From the NCBI RefSeq assembly GCF_029029525.1, contig NZ_JAKJSC010000009.1:62001-126000 (forward strand): DNA of 64,000 nucleotides. Direction: 5' to 3'. This document shows, piece by piece, positions 45,628-53,616 of this stretch (position 1 is its first letter; each line of letters begins with the position of its first letter). Made by a program: the position numbers and the translations under genes. Source of the DNA: Labilibaculum sp. DW002 (lineage in GTDB: Bacteria; Bacteroidota; Bacteroidia; Bacteroidales; Marinifilaceae). The notes beneath the pieces were generated by a model, which saw only the letters and a list, made by a program, of their open reading frames with translations, had not been told where the DNA came from and searched no databases.

Positions 45628-46287
45628 CTATTTAGGAGCAATATTCTTAATGAAAATGTGATTTATTTCATCATCCTGTAAGTATTCTATGTCTTCGTTA
45701 AACTCTTCTTCGTCAGTATTATTCTCAGCAGCCTGAGGTATCTTCTTATAGCCACATCTGGCAAAGAATAGGTTAAGTCTTTCTTGTGCTTTGTCGTATT
45801 TTTTGTCATCGGCAATTCCTTCGAAACCTATAGGAAAACTTTTAAAAGCCACATAAGCACAGGTCGATTTAAAGTAGATATCTAAACTATTTAAAACATA
45901 TTTACCATATCCTTTAGCTCTGTATTTTTCTTTAATCTCCAATCGATTGACAAGCAAAATATTCATATTAAAACTATCGCCCACCAATTCTACAATCTGA
46001 TCACTAACATTAGAATAGGTATCGTCTAATATAGCCTTACCCACCGCAAGAGATGAAGAAGATTTATCAAAAGCTTCCATTAAACTTGTATGCCCAGCTT
46101 CGAAATTCAAGTCATACATCTCTAAACAAATCGTTCCAATCTCGACCTCATCCAAATCATAATTATCAAATTTATCATATGAATGTATTAAGATCTTTCC
46201 CTCATAAGTCGTCATATTCGGATGAGAAGCATAATCTACATCTAACAAATGCGAAAAACGGTATTCTACTCTAACATTTTCGTCCAT
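45628..46287 (-). CDS. GNAT-like protein
   Basis: 219 residues from the ATG at 46287 (MDENVRVEYRFSH); an ATG nine codons upstream is possible. The region VNRLEIKEKYRAKGYGKYVLNSLDIYF is the acetyl-CoA-binding motif A (Q/R-x-x-G-x-G) of GNAT enzymes, followed by RLNLFFARCGYKKI, the usual GNAT C-terminal pattern. The N-terminal 100 residues are not recognisable and the last 30 are acidic. Substrate unknown. No operon partner is obvious: 142 bases separate its start region from the menB terminator side. Confidence 0.6.
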   Translation of the reverse strand: MDENVRVEYRFSHLLDVDYASHPNMTTYEGKILIHSYDKFDNYDLDEVEIGTICLEMYDLNFEAGHTSLMEAFDKSSSSLAVGKAILDDTYSNVSDQIVELVGDSFNMNILLVNRLEIKEKYRAKGYGKYVLNSLDIYFKSTCAYVAFKSFPIGFEGIADDKKYDKAQERLNLFFARCGYKKIPQAAENNTDEEEFNEDIEYLQDDEINHIFIKNIAPK

Positions 46288-46400
46288 ATATTCACTATTT
46301 TTATTGAGGTGCAAAGGAAGTAAAAACCTCTAGAATAGTAAACATACATTCACTTCCTTTTATTTCTTAGTGTACATTTTTCGTGTTCTACATCATTCAA

Positions 46401-46437
46401 TTAAAAATGGCCATCAGAATTATCCAATGGCCATTTT
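46401..46437 (-). terminator. Terminator of the menI-F-D-B operon
   Basis: Minus-strand stem AAAATGGCCAT / ATGGCCATTTT with a twelve-base loop and T-run, after the menB stop. Confidence 0.88.
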
Positions 46438-46456
46438 ACTATTTTCAATTTCTGAA

Positions 46457-47281
46457 TTACCCCGGGAATTTAGGGAATTTCTGAAATTCAGGATCACGCT
46501 TTTCAAGGAAAGCATTTTTACCTTCCTGAGCTTCCTCCATTAAGTAATACATCATGGTTGCGTCGCCTGCAAATTCCATTAAACCACGCTGCCCGTCAAG
46601 TTCAGCATTCAAACCACGTTTAATCATACGCAATGCCATAGGACTACGCATCATCATAATCTTACACCATTCAACTGTTGTGTCTTCCAAATCTTCAAGA
46701 GCAACAACTTTGTTGACCATACCCATTTCTTCAGCTTCTTTGGCAGAATACTGCTGGCATAGGAACCAAATTTCACGCGCTTTTTTCTGACCAACCTGGC
46801 GTGCCAGGTATGAAGAACCAAAACCTGCATCGAAACTTCCTACCTTAGGACCTGTTTGTCCAAACTTAGCGTTATCCGAAGCAATCGTTAAGTCGCAAAC
46901 CACGTGTAATACGTGACCACCACCAATAGCATAACCATTTACCATTGCAATTACTGGCTTAGGCATTGAGCGAATAGCCTTGTGCAAATCCAAAACATTT
47001 AAACGTGGCACACCACTTTCGTCGATATAACCACCTACTCCTTTTACATTTTGGTCTCCACCTGAACAAAAGGCTTTATCACCCGTTCCAGTGAATACAA
47101 TTACACTAATGTCTGCACGCTCACGGCAAATATCCATCGCATCAAGCATATCGAAATTCGTTTGTGGACGAAATGCATTATACACCTCCGGGCGGTTAAT
47201 GGTAATCTTTGCAATACCTTCGAAGAAATCAAATTTGATATCCTCGTATTCTTTTATTGTTGTCCAGTTTCTAGTTGTCAT
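46457..47281 (-). CDS. menB: 1,4-Dihydroxy-2-naphthoyl-CoA synthase
   Basis: 274 residues, crotonase fold. Family landmarks: [36 protein letters not shown] (oxyanion hole), [20 protein letters not shown], and the MenB-specific [33 protein letters not shown]. It closes the naphthoate ring. Its start overlaps the end of menD by 11 bases, a sign of coupling. Last gene of the menI-F-D-B operon. Confidence 0.96.
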   Translation of the reverse strand: MTTRNWTTIKEYEDIKFDFFEGIAKITINRPEVYNAFRPQTNFDMLDAMDICRERADISVIVFTGTGDKAFCSGGDQNVKGVGGYIDESGVPRLNVLDLHKAIRSMPKPVIAMVNGYAIGGGHVLHVVCDLTIASDNAKFGQTGPKVGSFDAGFGSSYLARQVGQKKAREIWFLCQQYSAKEAEEMGMVNKVVALEDLEDTTVEWCKIMMMRSPMALRMIKRGLNAELDGQRGLMEFAGDATMMYYLMEEAQEGKNAFLEKRDPEFQKFPKFPG

Positions 47282-48977
47282 CTTTCTTTGTTTTTATGTT
47301 TTTAAAGTAATTTATTAGTACTTGATCATTCACCGTTCTTGGTGTCTTGATTTCTAAAACTGCCGCTTTCTCATTTGCAGCATAAAAGTTTGGTAAAATA
47401 TTTTCTAGCTGATCTTTATTTTCAGCATAAAAATAATCTAAACCATATGTTTCCGCCAATTTATCAGCCTTATAATCTTGAACTGTTTCAAAATATTCTT
47501 CTAATTCATCTACTCCCGATGGACCAGATATAAAACGGAAAATGCCTCCTCCTCCATTATTTATCAGGATAATTTTAATATTTGCTTGTAAGTATTTATT
47601 CCATAAAGCATTTGAATCGTAGAAAAAACTAATATCACCAGTAATTAGCGTTGTAATTTTGTTATTCACCAATGCTGCTCCAACGGCAGTTGATGTACAG
47701 CCATCAATTCCGCTAGTTCCTCTATTTGAATTGTACGTTAATTGGTTAGAAATTTTAAAAAGCTGAGCATATCGTACTACTGATGAGTTCGCCAAATGCA
47801 AATTTCCATTTTCAGGAATTGCACCCAAGATGCCTTCAAATGCCTTCATATCGCTCCATTCTAATCCCGCCAAATAATTTGCATGCAAGTCAGATACTTT
47901 TAGATCTCTGGCTTTCCAAAAATCGGCATATGAACTATCCGATGGTTTTATTCTTGGTAATAATTGTTTGAAAAATGAAGCTGGGCTAACATCTATATGA
48001 GATGTTAAGCTTTTAAATGTATCAATATAGTGATCCTCTTGCCCTATAAACCAATGTTCTTTTGATCGATTATCCCTTAAAAACGATTTAATCATTTTAG
48101 AAACCAAAGGGCCGCCAAAATTAATCAATAAATCAGGAGTGAAATCTTCTAATTCGTCTTTTTTTATAGAACAGATCACTCGATCTATACAAGGCAGAAA
48201 TTCTTTATTTTGAAGATTAGAAACCGACTCGGTAAGAACTACTACATTCTTATTTTGAGTCAATTCCGATAGTAATTCATTTAAATCGGCTTGCGGGTGC
48301 AGTAAACCCGCCACAATTAATATTTTCTGAGTTGAATTGAAAATATCAGCAATAGCATCTATTGTATCTCCACTTAAAGCATCAACCGAATTTATTTTTC
48401 CAATAACTCTTTCATTTGTATCTGGATATTTTTTCACTCCATACAAAGGCTCTCGCAATGGAAAATTAATATGCACCGGACCAATTCTTCCAGTAAGTGT
48501 TTTTGTTAGAGCCTCATTTACCATTCTATTTAAATACCAGCAATCGTCTGGATCATTAGCATCTAATGGCAATTGATAGCTTGCTTTAACAAATTCACCA
48601 AATACATTTACTTGTGGTAAAGCCTGCGAATCATCTTGCCCGATCCATTCCACTGGTCTGTCTGCTGATATCACGACTAAGGGAATTCTTTGATAAAATG
48701 CTTCAGCTATTGCTGGTCCATAATTTAACAAAGCTGTTCCTGAAGTACAAACCAAGCCAACTGGTTTTCTTGTTTGCTGAGCAATACCCAAAGCAAAATA
48801 CGCCGCACTTCTTTCATCGACAATTACCAAACTTTTTATTCGCTGATCTTTCGCAAAAGAAATACTTAAAGGAGCGTTACGAGAGCCTGGCGAAACAATT
48901 ACGTATTCCATTCCTTTTGCCCAACAGATATCAATTAATTCTTTAACACCTTTAATATCCGAGTATATTCGCTCCAT
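47271..48977 (-). CDS. menD: SEPHCHC synthase (2-oxoglutarate decarboxylase type)
   Basis: 568 residues, thiamine diphosphate enzyme. N-terminus [37 protein letters not shown], catalytic Glu in [15 protein letters not shown], ThDP-binding [19 protein letters not shown] and [17 protein letters not shown], then [11 protein letters not shown]. It joins isochorismate with 2-oxoglutarate. It follows menF with about 98 bases and overlaps menB by 11 bases. Length is normal. Confidence 0.96.
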   Translation of the reverse strand: MERIYSDIKGVKELIDICWAKGMEYVIVSPGSRNAPLSISFAKDQRIKSLVIVDERSAAYFALGIAQQTRKPVGLVCTSGTALLNYGPAIAEAFYQRIPLVVISADRPVEWIGQDDSQALPQVNVFGEFVKASYQLPLDANDPDDCWYLNRMVNEALTKTLTGRIGPVHINFPLREPLYGVKKYPDTNERVIGKINSVDALSGDTIDAIADIFNSTQKILIVAGLLHPQADLNELLSELTQNKNVVVLTESVSNLQNKEFLPCIDRVICSIKKDELEDFTPDLLINFGGPLVSKMIKSFLRDNRSKEHWFIGQEDHYIDTFKSLTSHIDVSPASFFKQLLPRIKPSDSSYADFWKARDLKVSDLHANYLAGLEWSDMKAFEGILGAIPENGNLHLANSSVVRYAQLFKISNQLTYNSNRGTSGIDGCTSTAVGAALVNNKITTLITGDISFFYDSNALWNKYLQANIKIILINNGGGGIFRFISGPSGVDELEEYFETVQDYKADKLAETYGLDYFYAENKDQLENILPNFYAANEKAAVLEIKTPRTVNDQVLINYFKNIKTKKDDN

Positions 48978-49075
48978 ATCTTTATTTTTGTCCTTGTTCT
49001 ATTGCAACAATAAACCAGTTTATCGCAGAAGTAGTGTAAATATGCTCAAATTTAAAATAAATTATTGGGCTTCCC

Positions 49076-50197
49076 TTACTTCGTAATCACATTCAATAAG
49101 GTTTGCGCTTTTAAACAGGTTTCTTCCCATTCCTTCTCTGGAATTGAATCAGCTGTTATCCCTCCGCCAACATAGAGTGCCATTTGGTTTTCCAGCACTT
49201 TCATGCTTCTTAAATTTACAAAAAGAGAGATCTTTTTTATCGAATTTATTGGTCCCAAGTAACCTGCATAATATTCTCTATCGTGCTTTTCTAGCTTATT
49301 GATTAAGGAGATGGCTTTTTTCTTTGGCAAACCACAAACTGCAGGAGTTGGATGAAGATCCTTGACAAAGTTTGATAATTGATCAAAGTTCATCTTTAAA
49401 GGCAAACGGTAGCTCGTTTTTAAATGCACTACATTTCCTGCTTGAACAGTTGTTGGACCTTCTCTCTCAATTTCATTTAACTGATGTTCTTCAAAAATAT
49501 TTTCTATATATTGACTGACAAAGGCTTGTTCATTTACTTCTTTTTCTTCCCAATGAATTTGATCCAGTAGCCTGTTTCCTATTTTTTGAGTTCCGGCTAA
49601 AGCAACTGTTTCTATTTTATCTTTATTTACGGAAAGTAATGTCTCTGGGCTAGCTCCTATCCACGTTCCAATTCCAGGGATCGAAACATAAAATACAAAT
49701 GCAGAATCATATGCCTCCGTCAATTTTAAAAATGAACTTGTGGCCTTACTCCTACCAATACCATCTAAAATTTCAATCCTAGACAGAATGACCTTATCCA
49801 AAGCTTTCTGCTGCAAGTCATGAATCATACTCTTAACCTGCTGATAATATAAAGCTTGAGAACTACCGAAAACCTCTCCTAAATCGGAAGAGTTCACGAA
49901 GGAAAGTTCCTCATTACCCAGTAATTGAATTGATTCAGTCTTTATTTCTGAGGCTTCCAGATCGATATCACTGCGTATAAACCATGCTTTGTGAATCCCA
50001 TCTGTATCAAAAGGAGAAAAAACGAATCCTTTATTTTCAACCAATTCATTCAAGTTCTGATAATCACACAAGTCGGCATCTTTCTGCACACCTACATGTA
50101 TCTCCTTCTCTTTTGGTAATTGATAAGCAAAAAATGGATTGTTATTCTGCAAGCAATAATTCAAGAAAGTCGTTACCTCATTTCTATTTTTGATCAT
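49076..50197 (-). CDS. menF: Isochorismate synthase
   Basis: 373 residues from the ATG at 50197 (MIKNRNEVTTFLNYCLQ); a GTG 12 codons upstream overlaps menI and is not preferred. Chorismate-utilising enzyme motifs: KVILSRIEILDGI, WIGASPETLLSV, ETVALAGTQKIGN, HLKTSYRLPLK, LHPTPAVCGLPKKKA and REYYAGYLGPI. It converts chorismate to isochorismate and opens the menaquinone pathway. It starts two bases after the menI stop. Confidence 0.94.
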   Translation of the reverse strand: MIKNRNEVTTFLNYCLQNNNPFFAYQLPKEKEIHVGVQKDADLCDYQNLNELVENKGFVFSPFDTDGIHKAWFIRSDIDLEASEIKTESIQLLGNEELSFVNSSDLGEVFGSSQALYYQQVKSMIHDLQQKALDKVILSRIEILDGIGRSKATSSFLKLTEAYDSAFVFYVSIPGIGTWIGASPETLLSVNKDKIETVALAGTQKIGNRLLDQIHWEEKEVNEQAFVSQYIENIFEEHQLNEIEREGPTTVQAGNVVHLKTSYRLPLKMNFDQLSNFVKDLHPTPAVCGLPKKKAISLINKLEKHDREYYAGYLGPINSIKKISLFVNLRSMKVLENQMALYVGGGITADSIPEKEWEETCLKAQTLLNVITK

Positions 50198-50199
50198 GC

Positions 50200-50616
50200 T
50201 TACTTCTTTAAAATAACATTTGTAATTCGACACACAGAGATTAATTTCTCTTGTTCATTCATCACATTAACCTCAACAACATGTGTCATGCTTCCTTTAT
50301 GAATGAATCTGGCCTTAGCAGTAACTGTTCCTTGTCGTATACTTCTAATATGATTTGCATTGATTTCCATGCCTTTCACATCATATTTTGTTAAGTCTGT
50401 TTTAATAACAGATAATGCAGAACCAACTGATTCAGCTAAAGCTAAGCTTGCTCCACCATGCAGTATACGCATCGGTTGATAATGTTTTGATGTCACAGGC
50501 ATTTCTGCAACTAAATAATCTTCACCTACTTCGGTGTAAACGATTCCCAAATGCTCCATTAATGTGTCTTCACACATTTTATTCAAGATATCTAAAGTAT
50601 CTATTTCGTTGATCAT
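50200..50616 (-). CDS. menI: Hotdog-fold thioesterase, probable DHNA-CoA thioesterase
   Basis: 138 residues, hotdog fold of the PaaI/4HBT type. The active-site patch is RILHGGASLALAESVGSA with the conserved His-Gly-Gly and catalytic Glu. The 5' half has MEHLGIVYTEVGEDYLVAEMPVTSKHYQP, typical of DHNA-CoA thioesterases. Position at the head of the men operon, two bases before menF, makes MenI (hydrolysis of DHNA-CoA) likely. A TATTTTTG element ends five bases upstream of its ATG, so the message may be almost leaderless. Confidence 0.82.
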   Translation of the reverse strand: MINEIDTLDILNKMCEDTLMEHLGIVYTEVGEDYLVAEMPVTSKHYQPMRILHGGASLALAESVGSALSVIKTDLTKYDVKGMEINANHIRSIRQGTVTAKARFIHKGSMTHVVEVNVMNEQEKLISVCRITNVILKK

Positions 50617-50712
50617 TCTACAAAAATAATATAATCTTCAATTAGAAAAAAACCTGTTGAAATGATTCCTTCTATAATATTTCTAATCTGAGGGGAAGCT
50701 ACAAAATAAGAC

Positions 50713-50743
50713 ATAAAAAAAGCTCAATTAACATTGAGCTTTA
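50713..50743 (-). terminator. Terminator of the cold-shock protein gene
   Basis: Minus-strand stem AAAGCTCAAT / ATTGAGCTTT with a short loop, followed by seven T. Confidence 0.88.
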
Positions 50744-50764
50744 GAACGAAATTCTTTAAAAGAA

Positions 50765-50956
50765 TTAGTCAATTTTTACATTAACTGCATTCATTCCTTT
50801 TTTTCCTTCAACTACGTCGAAAGAAACTACGTCTCCTTGATCAATTTTATCAATTAATCCTGTTACGTGAACAAAGATGTCTTCGTCTGTCTCATTGTTT
50901 TTAATAAAACCAAAACCTTTAGTTTCATTAAAGAATTTTACGGTACCTTGTGGCAT
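50765..50956 (-). CDS. cspA: Cold-shock domain protein
   Basis: 63 residues, the full single-domain Csp length. RNP1 KGFGFIK and RNP2 DIFVHVT are both present, with the conserved VKFFNETKGFGFI start and the C-terminal KGMNAVNVKID. It binds single-stranded RNA and DNA and acts as an RNA chaperone. Monocistronic, with a strong terminator. Symbol is by family only; the organism may have several paralogues. Confidence 0.94.
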   Translation of the reverse strand: MPQGTVKFFNETKGFGFIKNNETDEDIFVHVTGLIDKIDQGDVVSFDVVEGKKGMNAVNVKID

Positions 50957-51129
50957 TATTTAGTATTTTTTAAATTATTATGAAGTAAATGTACGTAATT
51001 TGATTTAATAAGGAAATAAATCTATTATTATTTTCTAAGATATTTACTGTCCTTTTTAATCATCCTAAAACAAGACAAAATTTAACCATGTATCTTTCCA
51101 AAAATTAAAACTACTCTCACAAAACTTTT

Positions 51130-51160
51130 TTTGTTTCTTTGAATAAAACCATTACTTTAG
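51130..51160 (+). promoter_or_regulatory. Promoter of the asnA leader
   Basis: TTTG at 51130-51133, a 19-base spacer, and TACTTTAG at 51153-51160 (one mismatch to TAnnTTTG) fit the Bacteroidota primary sigma-factor consensus with ideal spacing. Transcription should begin near 51166, only some 15 bases before the first leader ORF. Confidence 0.7.
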
Positions 51161-51180
51161 CCTTTAGAAACACAATAACA

Positions 51181-51258
51181 ATGAGACAAATATTTAATTC
51201 AAATAATCTTTTCAATAATTCAATGAATAATAATTCGTTGACAATGGGAAGCTTATAG
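51181..51258 (+). CDS. Asn-rich leader peptide 1 of the asnA attenuator
   Basis: 25-codon ORF starting at the first ATG after the predicted transcription start and ending with TAG at 51256-51258. Eight of 25 residues are Asn, at positions 6, 8, 9, 12, 13, 16, 17 and 18, the last three in a row; the rest are mostly Ser, Leu, Phe, Met and Thr. Very high Asn content directly ahead of an asparagine synthetase marks it as a sensor peptide and not as a functional protein. The final Asn codon is at 51232-51234, and the last codons (GGA AGC TTA) double as the antiterminator segment. No Shine-Dalgarno is visible, as normal in this phylum. Confidence 0.85.
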   Translation: MRQIFNSNNLFNNSMNNNSLTMGSL

Positions 51259-51292
51259 AATAAATTAAAATATTCAATTATTAAGCCTTCCC
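51246..51292 (+). promoter_or_regulatory. Antiterminator pairing of attenuator 1
   Basis: GGGAAGCTTA at 51246-51255, the end of leader ORF 1, is complementary to TAAGCCTTCCC at 51282-51292 with a single bulged C. The latter is the 5' arm of terminator 1, so the two pairings are mutually exclusive. A ribosome at the leader stop codon would cover the first segment and let the terminator form; a ribosome stalled on Asn codons would leave it free. Confidence 0.78.
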
Positions 51293-51314
51293 AATTCGGG
51301 GAGGCTTTTTTTTT
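51283..51314 (+). terminator. Attenuator terminator 1 of asnA
   Basis: Ten-base stem AAGCCTTCCC / GGGGAGGCTT (one G-U pair) with loop AATTC, followed by nine T. It lies 24 bases after the stop of leader ORF 1 and before leader ORF 2. Confidence 0.9.
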
Positions 51315-51322
51315 ATATCAAT

Positions 51323-51376
51323 ATGAACACAACTTTAAATAATAACAACAACAATAATAATTCTCCTCCAGGGTGA
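51323..51376 (+). CDS. Asn-rich leader peptide 2 of the asnA attenuator
   Basis: 17-codon ORF, MNTTL followed by eight consecutive Asn and SPPG, ending with TGA at 51374-51376. Nine of 17 residues are Asn, with AAT and AAC codons mixed, so the run is kept at the protein level and is not a DNA microsatellite of one codon. It is reached only by transcripts that pass terminator 1. The C-terminal Pro-Pro-Gly before the stop is a sequence known to slow ribosomes. The TGA overlaps the antiterminator segment 2. Confidence 0.87.
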   Translation: MNTTLNNNNNNNNSPPG

Positions 51377-51413
51377 GAAAGGATATTGTTATATACATTA
51401 TACAGCCTTTCTC
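51375..51413 (+). promoter_or_regulatory. Antiterminator pairing of attenuator 2
   Basis: GAGAAAGG at 51375-51382, overlapping the leader stop codon, is perfectly complementary to CCTTTCTC at 51406-51413, which is part of the 5' arm of terminator 2. The two structures exclude each other, the same logic as in module 1. Confidence 0.8.
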
Positions 51414-51435
51414 GTCAAACGAGAGAGGCTTTTTT
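51404..51435 (+). terminator. Attenuator terminator 2 of asnA
   Basis: Twelve-base stem AGCCTTTCTCGT / ACGAGAGAGGCT (one G-U pair) with a three-base loop, followed by six T, 37 bases before the asnA ATG. Confidence 0.9.
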
Positions 51436-51472
51436 ATTTCAACTTTTTTCTATCAAACCAAAATTTTAAAAA

Positions 51473-52510
51473 ATGAAGAATTTAATTATCCCTAAGGGTT
51501 ATCAAAGTGTTATTGATCCAGACACTACAGAAAAAGCAATCAAATTTATAAAAGACCAATTTCAGCTTCAGCTCTCCTCAGAATTAAAACTGAGACGAGT
51601 AACTGCACCTATGATTGTAATGAAAGGAACAGGATTAAATGATGATTTAAATGGCATTGAACGACCAGTTGCATTCCCAATTAAAGGCCTAAATGACTCA
51701 ACTGCAGAAGTTGTTCATTCGCTTGCAAAATGGAAGAGATACATGTTAGGCGAATTACAAATTCCGATAGGTAAAGGCTTGTACACAGATATGAATGCAC
51801 TTCGTCCTGACGAAGATTTCACCAACCTTCACTCCATTTATGTAGACCAGTGGGACTGGGAAAAATCAATCCGTAAAGAAGAGCGAAAGCTTGATTTACT
51901 AAAAAGAACAGTAAAGCAAATATATTCATCTCTAAAAAGAACTGAATATCTCTTAAGTGAATACTACCCAAGTTTGCAGCCACAATTGCCAGAAGAAATT
52001 CATTTTATTCATGCCGAAGATCTACTTGCACAATATCCTGAGCTAAGCCCAAAAGAACGAGAAACTACCGTTACCAAAGAATTTGAAGCCGTATTTATCA
52101 TTGGTATTGGTGGTGAATTAGCCAACGGAGAACCTCATGATGGAAGAGCTCCTGACTATGATGATTGGACAACACCAACCAAAAATGGTTATTCCGGATT
52201 AAATGGTGATATACTATTATGGAATCCCGTATTGGAGAAGGCCTTTGAGATTTCATCAATGGGAATTAGAGTTGATGAAAGTGCTCTCTTAAAACAGTTA
52301 GAAATAAAAGGTGAAGAAAAACGAAAAGAATTAATGTTTCACAAGAAACTTCTTGCTGGAGAATTACCTTACTCTATTGGAGGTGGCATTGGTCAATCTC
52401 GTCTTTGTATGTATTTACTGAGAAAAGCCCATATTGGAGAAGTACAATCGAGCATATGGCCTGATGAATTAAGAGATACTTGCAAAAAATCTGGTATCAT
52501 ATTCCTTTAA
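51473..52510 (+). CDS. asnA: Aspartate-ammonia ligase (asparagine synthetase A)
   Basis: 345 residues, close to E. coli AsnA (330). Family landmarks: KLRRVTAPMIVMKGTGLNDDLNGIERPVAFPIK, VHSLAKWKRYMLGELQIPIGKGLYTDMNALRPDEDFTNLHSIYVDQWDWE, FIIGIGGELANGEPHDGRAPDYDDW and SIGGGIGQSRLCMYLLRKAHIGEVQ, the class-II synthetase-like active site. It makes asparagine from aspartate, ammonia and ATP. It is transcribed through two tandem leader-peptide attenuators that read Asn codons, so expression should rise when charged tRNA-Asn is scarce. A terminator follows; single-gene unit. Confidence 0.96.
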   Translation: MKNLIIPKGYQSVIDPDTTEKAIKFIKDQFQLQLSSELKLRRVTAPMIVMKGTGLNDDLNGIERPVAFPIKGLNDSTAEVVHSLAKWKRYMLGELQIPIGKGLYTDMNALRPDEDFTNLHSIYVDQWDWEKSIRKEERKLDLLKRTVKQIYSSLKRTEYLLSEYYPSLQPQLPEEIHFIHAEDLLAQYPELSPKERETTVTKEFEAVFIIGIGGELANGEPHDGRAPDYDDWTTPTKNGYSGLNGDILLWNPVLEKAFEISSMGIRVDESALLKQLEIKGEEKRKELMFHKKLLAGELPYSIGGGIGQSRLCMYLLRKAHIGEVQSSIWPDELRDTCKKSGIIFL

Positions 52511-52526
52511 AAAAAAGGTTTATATA

Positions 52527-52557
52527 AAAGAGTCCTACTTTCCTAGGGCTCTTTTTG
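52527..52557 (+). terminator. Terminator of asnA
   Basis: Stem AGAGTCCTA / TAGGGCTCT (one G-U pair), loop CTTTCC, followed by five T. Confidence 0.85.
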
Positions 52558-52625
52558 AATGCATCTTTTTAATGTAATATTAAAATTGGTTATCTTTATT
52601 ACATCACTAACCAATTTACAACACA

Positions 52626-53150
52626 ATGAAAAAATTACTGTACATTCTAGCTGCGCTTGCTATAATTGTAGCCATACTTCATGTAATCGCGCCTAAAACC
52701 TATCATGTAGAAAGAAAACTTGTAGTATCTGAAAATATTGATACCGTTTTTAAAAGTCTTTGTTCCCTTAAGGAGCAGCAAATATGGTCACCATGGGGCG
52801 CAAAAGATCCAAAAATGATCGTGACTTATAAAGGAATTGATGGTCAAAAAGGATCGGTAAGCCACTGGATTGGCAACAAAGAAGTTGGTGAAGGCGAACA
52901 AGAAATAACTACAATTACTCCTAACTCTTACATTGAAACAGAACTTCGTTTTCTAAAGCCATTCGAATCAACAAGTACAGGCTTTTTTAACATCAAACAA
53001 GTTGAAGGTGGTACGGAAGTAGCTTGGGGATTTAAGGGAAACAATACTTTTCCTACAACCTTAATGATGGTATTTATGGATATGGATAAAGCCATGGGGC
53101 CTGATTTTGAAAAAGGATTATCTAGCTTTAAAGCTTATATCGAAAAATAA
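52626..53150 (+). CDS. SRPBCC-family protein with N-terminal membrane anchor
   Basis: 174 residues. The first 20 residues (KKLLYILAALAIIVAILHVIA) form a membrane anchor or uncleaved signal. The remainder follows the SRPBCC/START-like fold: YHVERKLVVSENIDTVFKSLCSLKEQQIWSPWGAKDPKM and ITTITPNSYIETELRFLKPFESTSTGFFNIKQVEGGTEVAWGF. Such proteins bind hydrophobic ligands in a deep cavity. Ligand unknown. The small DUF2892 gene follows 21 bases downstream and is likely co-transcribed. Confidence 0.78.
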   Translation: MKKLLYILAALAIIVAILHVIAPKTYHVERKLVVSENIDTVFKSLCSLKEQQIWSPWGAKDPKMIVTYKGIDGQKGSVSHWIGNKEVGEGEQEITTITPNSYIETELRFLKPFESTSTGFFNIKQVEGGTEVAWGFKGNNTFPTTLMMVFMDMDKAMGPDFEKGLSSFKAYIEK

Positions 53151-53171
53151 AATCAACTAAAATTAATAAGA

Positions 53172-53384
53172 ATGAAAAAAAACATGGGTAAAGTTGATCG
53201 GATCCTTAGGGTAATTGCAGCAATTGTTTTGGCTGTTCTTTATTTTACCGATACAATTACCGGAACAATTGGTCTTGTTGTACTTATTTTTGCATGTGTA
53301 ATGTTTCTAACTAGTCTTATGGGAAGCTGCCCTCCCTATAATCTTTTAGGAATTAACACTTGTAAAATGAAAGAACAGAAATAA
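53172..53384 (+). CDS. DUF2892 (YgaP-type membrane domain) protein
   Basis: 70 residues: GKVDRILRVIAAIVLAVLYF and TGTIGLVVLIFACVMFLTSLMGSCPPYNLLGINTC, the DUF2892 pattern of two membrane helices followed by a Cys-Pro-x-Y-x-x-x-G-x-x-T-C motif. In other bacteria the domain is fused to rhodanese (YgaP). The two Cys may handle sulfur; this is inference. It follows the SRPBCC gene and ends at a terminator. Confidence 0.85.
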   Translation: MKKNMGKVDRILRVIAAIVLAVLYFTDTITGTIGLVVLIFACVMFLTSLMGSCPPYNLLGINTCKMKEQK

Positions 53385-53402
53385 ACTGATTTTATTTTTA
53401 AT

Positions 53403-53438
53403 AAAAAACCTCAAAAATTTCTTCTTTGAGGTTTTTTT
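53403..53438 (+). terminator. Terminator after the DUF2892 gene
   Basis: Stem AAAAACCTCAAA / TTTGAGGTTTTT with an eight- to ten-base loop, followed by T-run. Confidence 0.85.
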
Positions 53439-53616
53439 ATGCCCTTTAGTCGAAAATAATTACCCATTCTGTGCTCTTCTCATGACAAGATTACGAATCA
53501 TTATAATTTAAAATCATTAAGCCTAAATCAGCTTGAAAAACATGAATTTCTTGCTTATATTTAAAGATATAATTCTGCAATTAGAATGAAAACAACAGCT
53601 AAAAAGACAGAAGGGG

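Noticed and set aside
51338-51361. AAY repeat that could be a plain microsatellite
   Set aside because: The run mixes AAT and AAC in frame, sits in an ORF with start and stop, and is followed by an exact antiterminator/terminator pair, so it is treated as a leader peptide.
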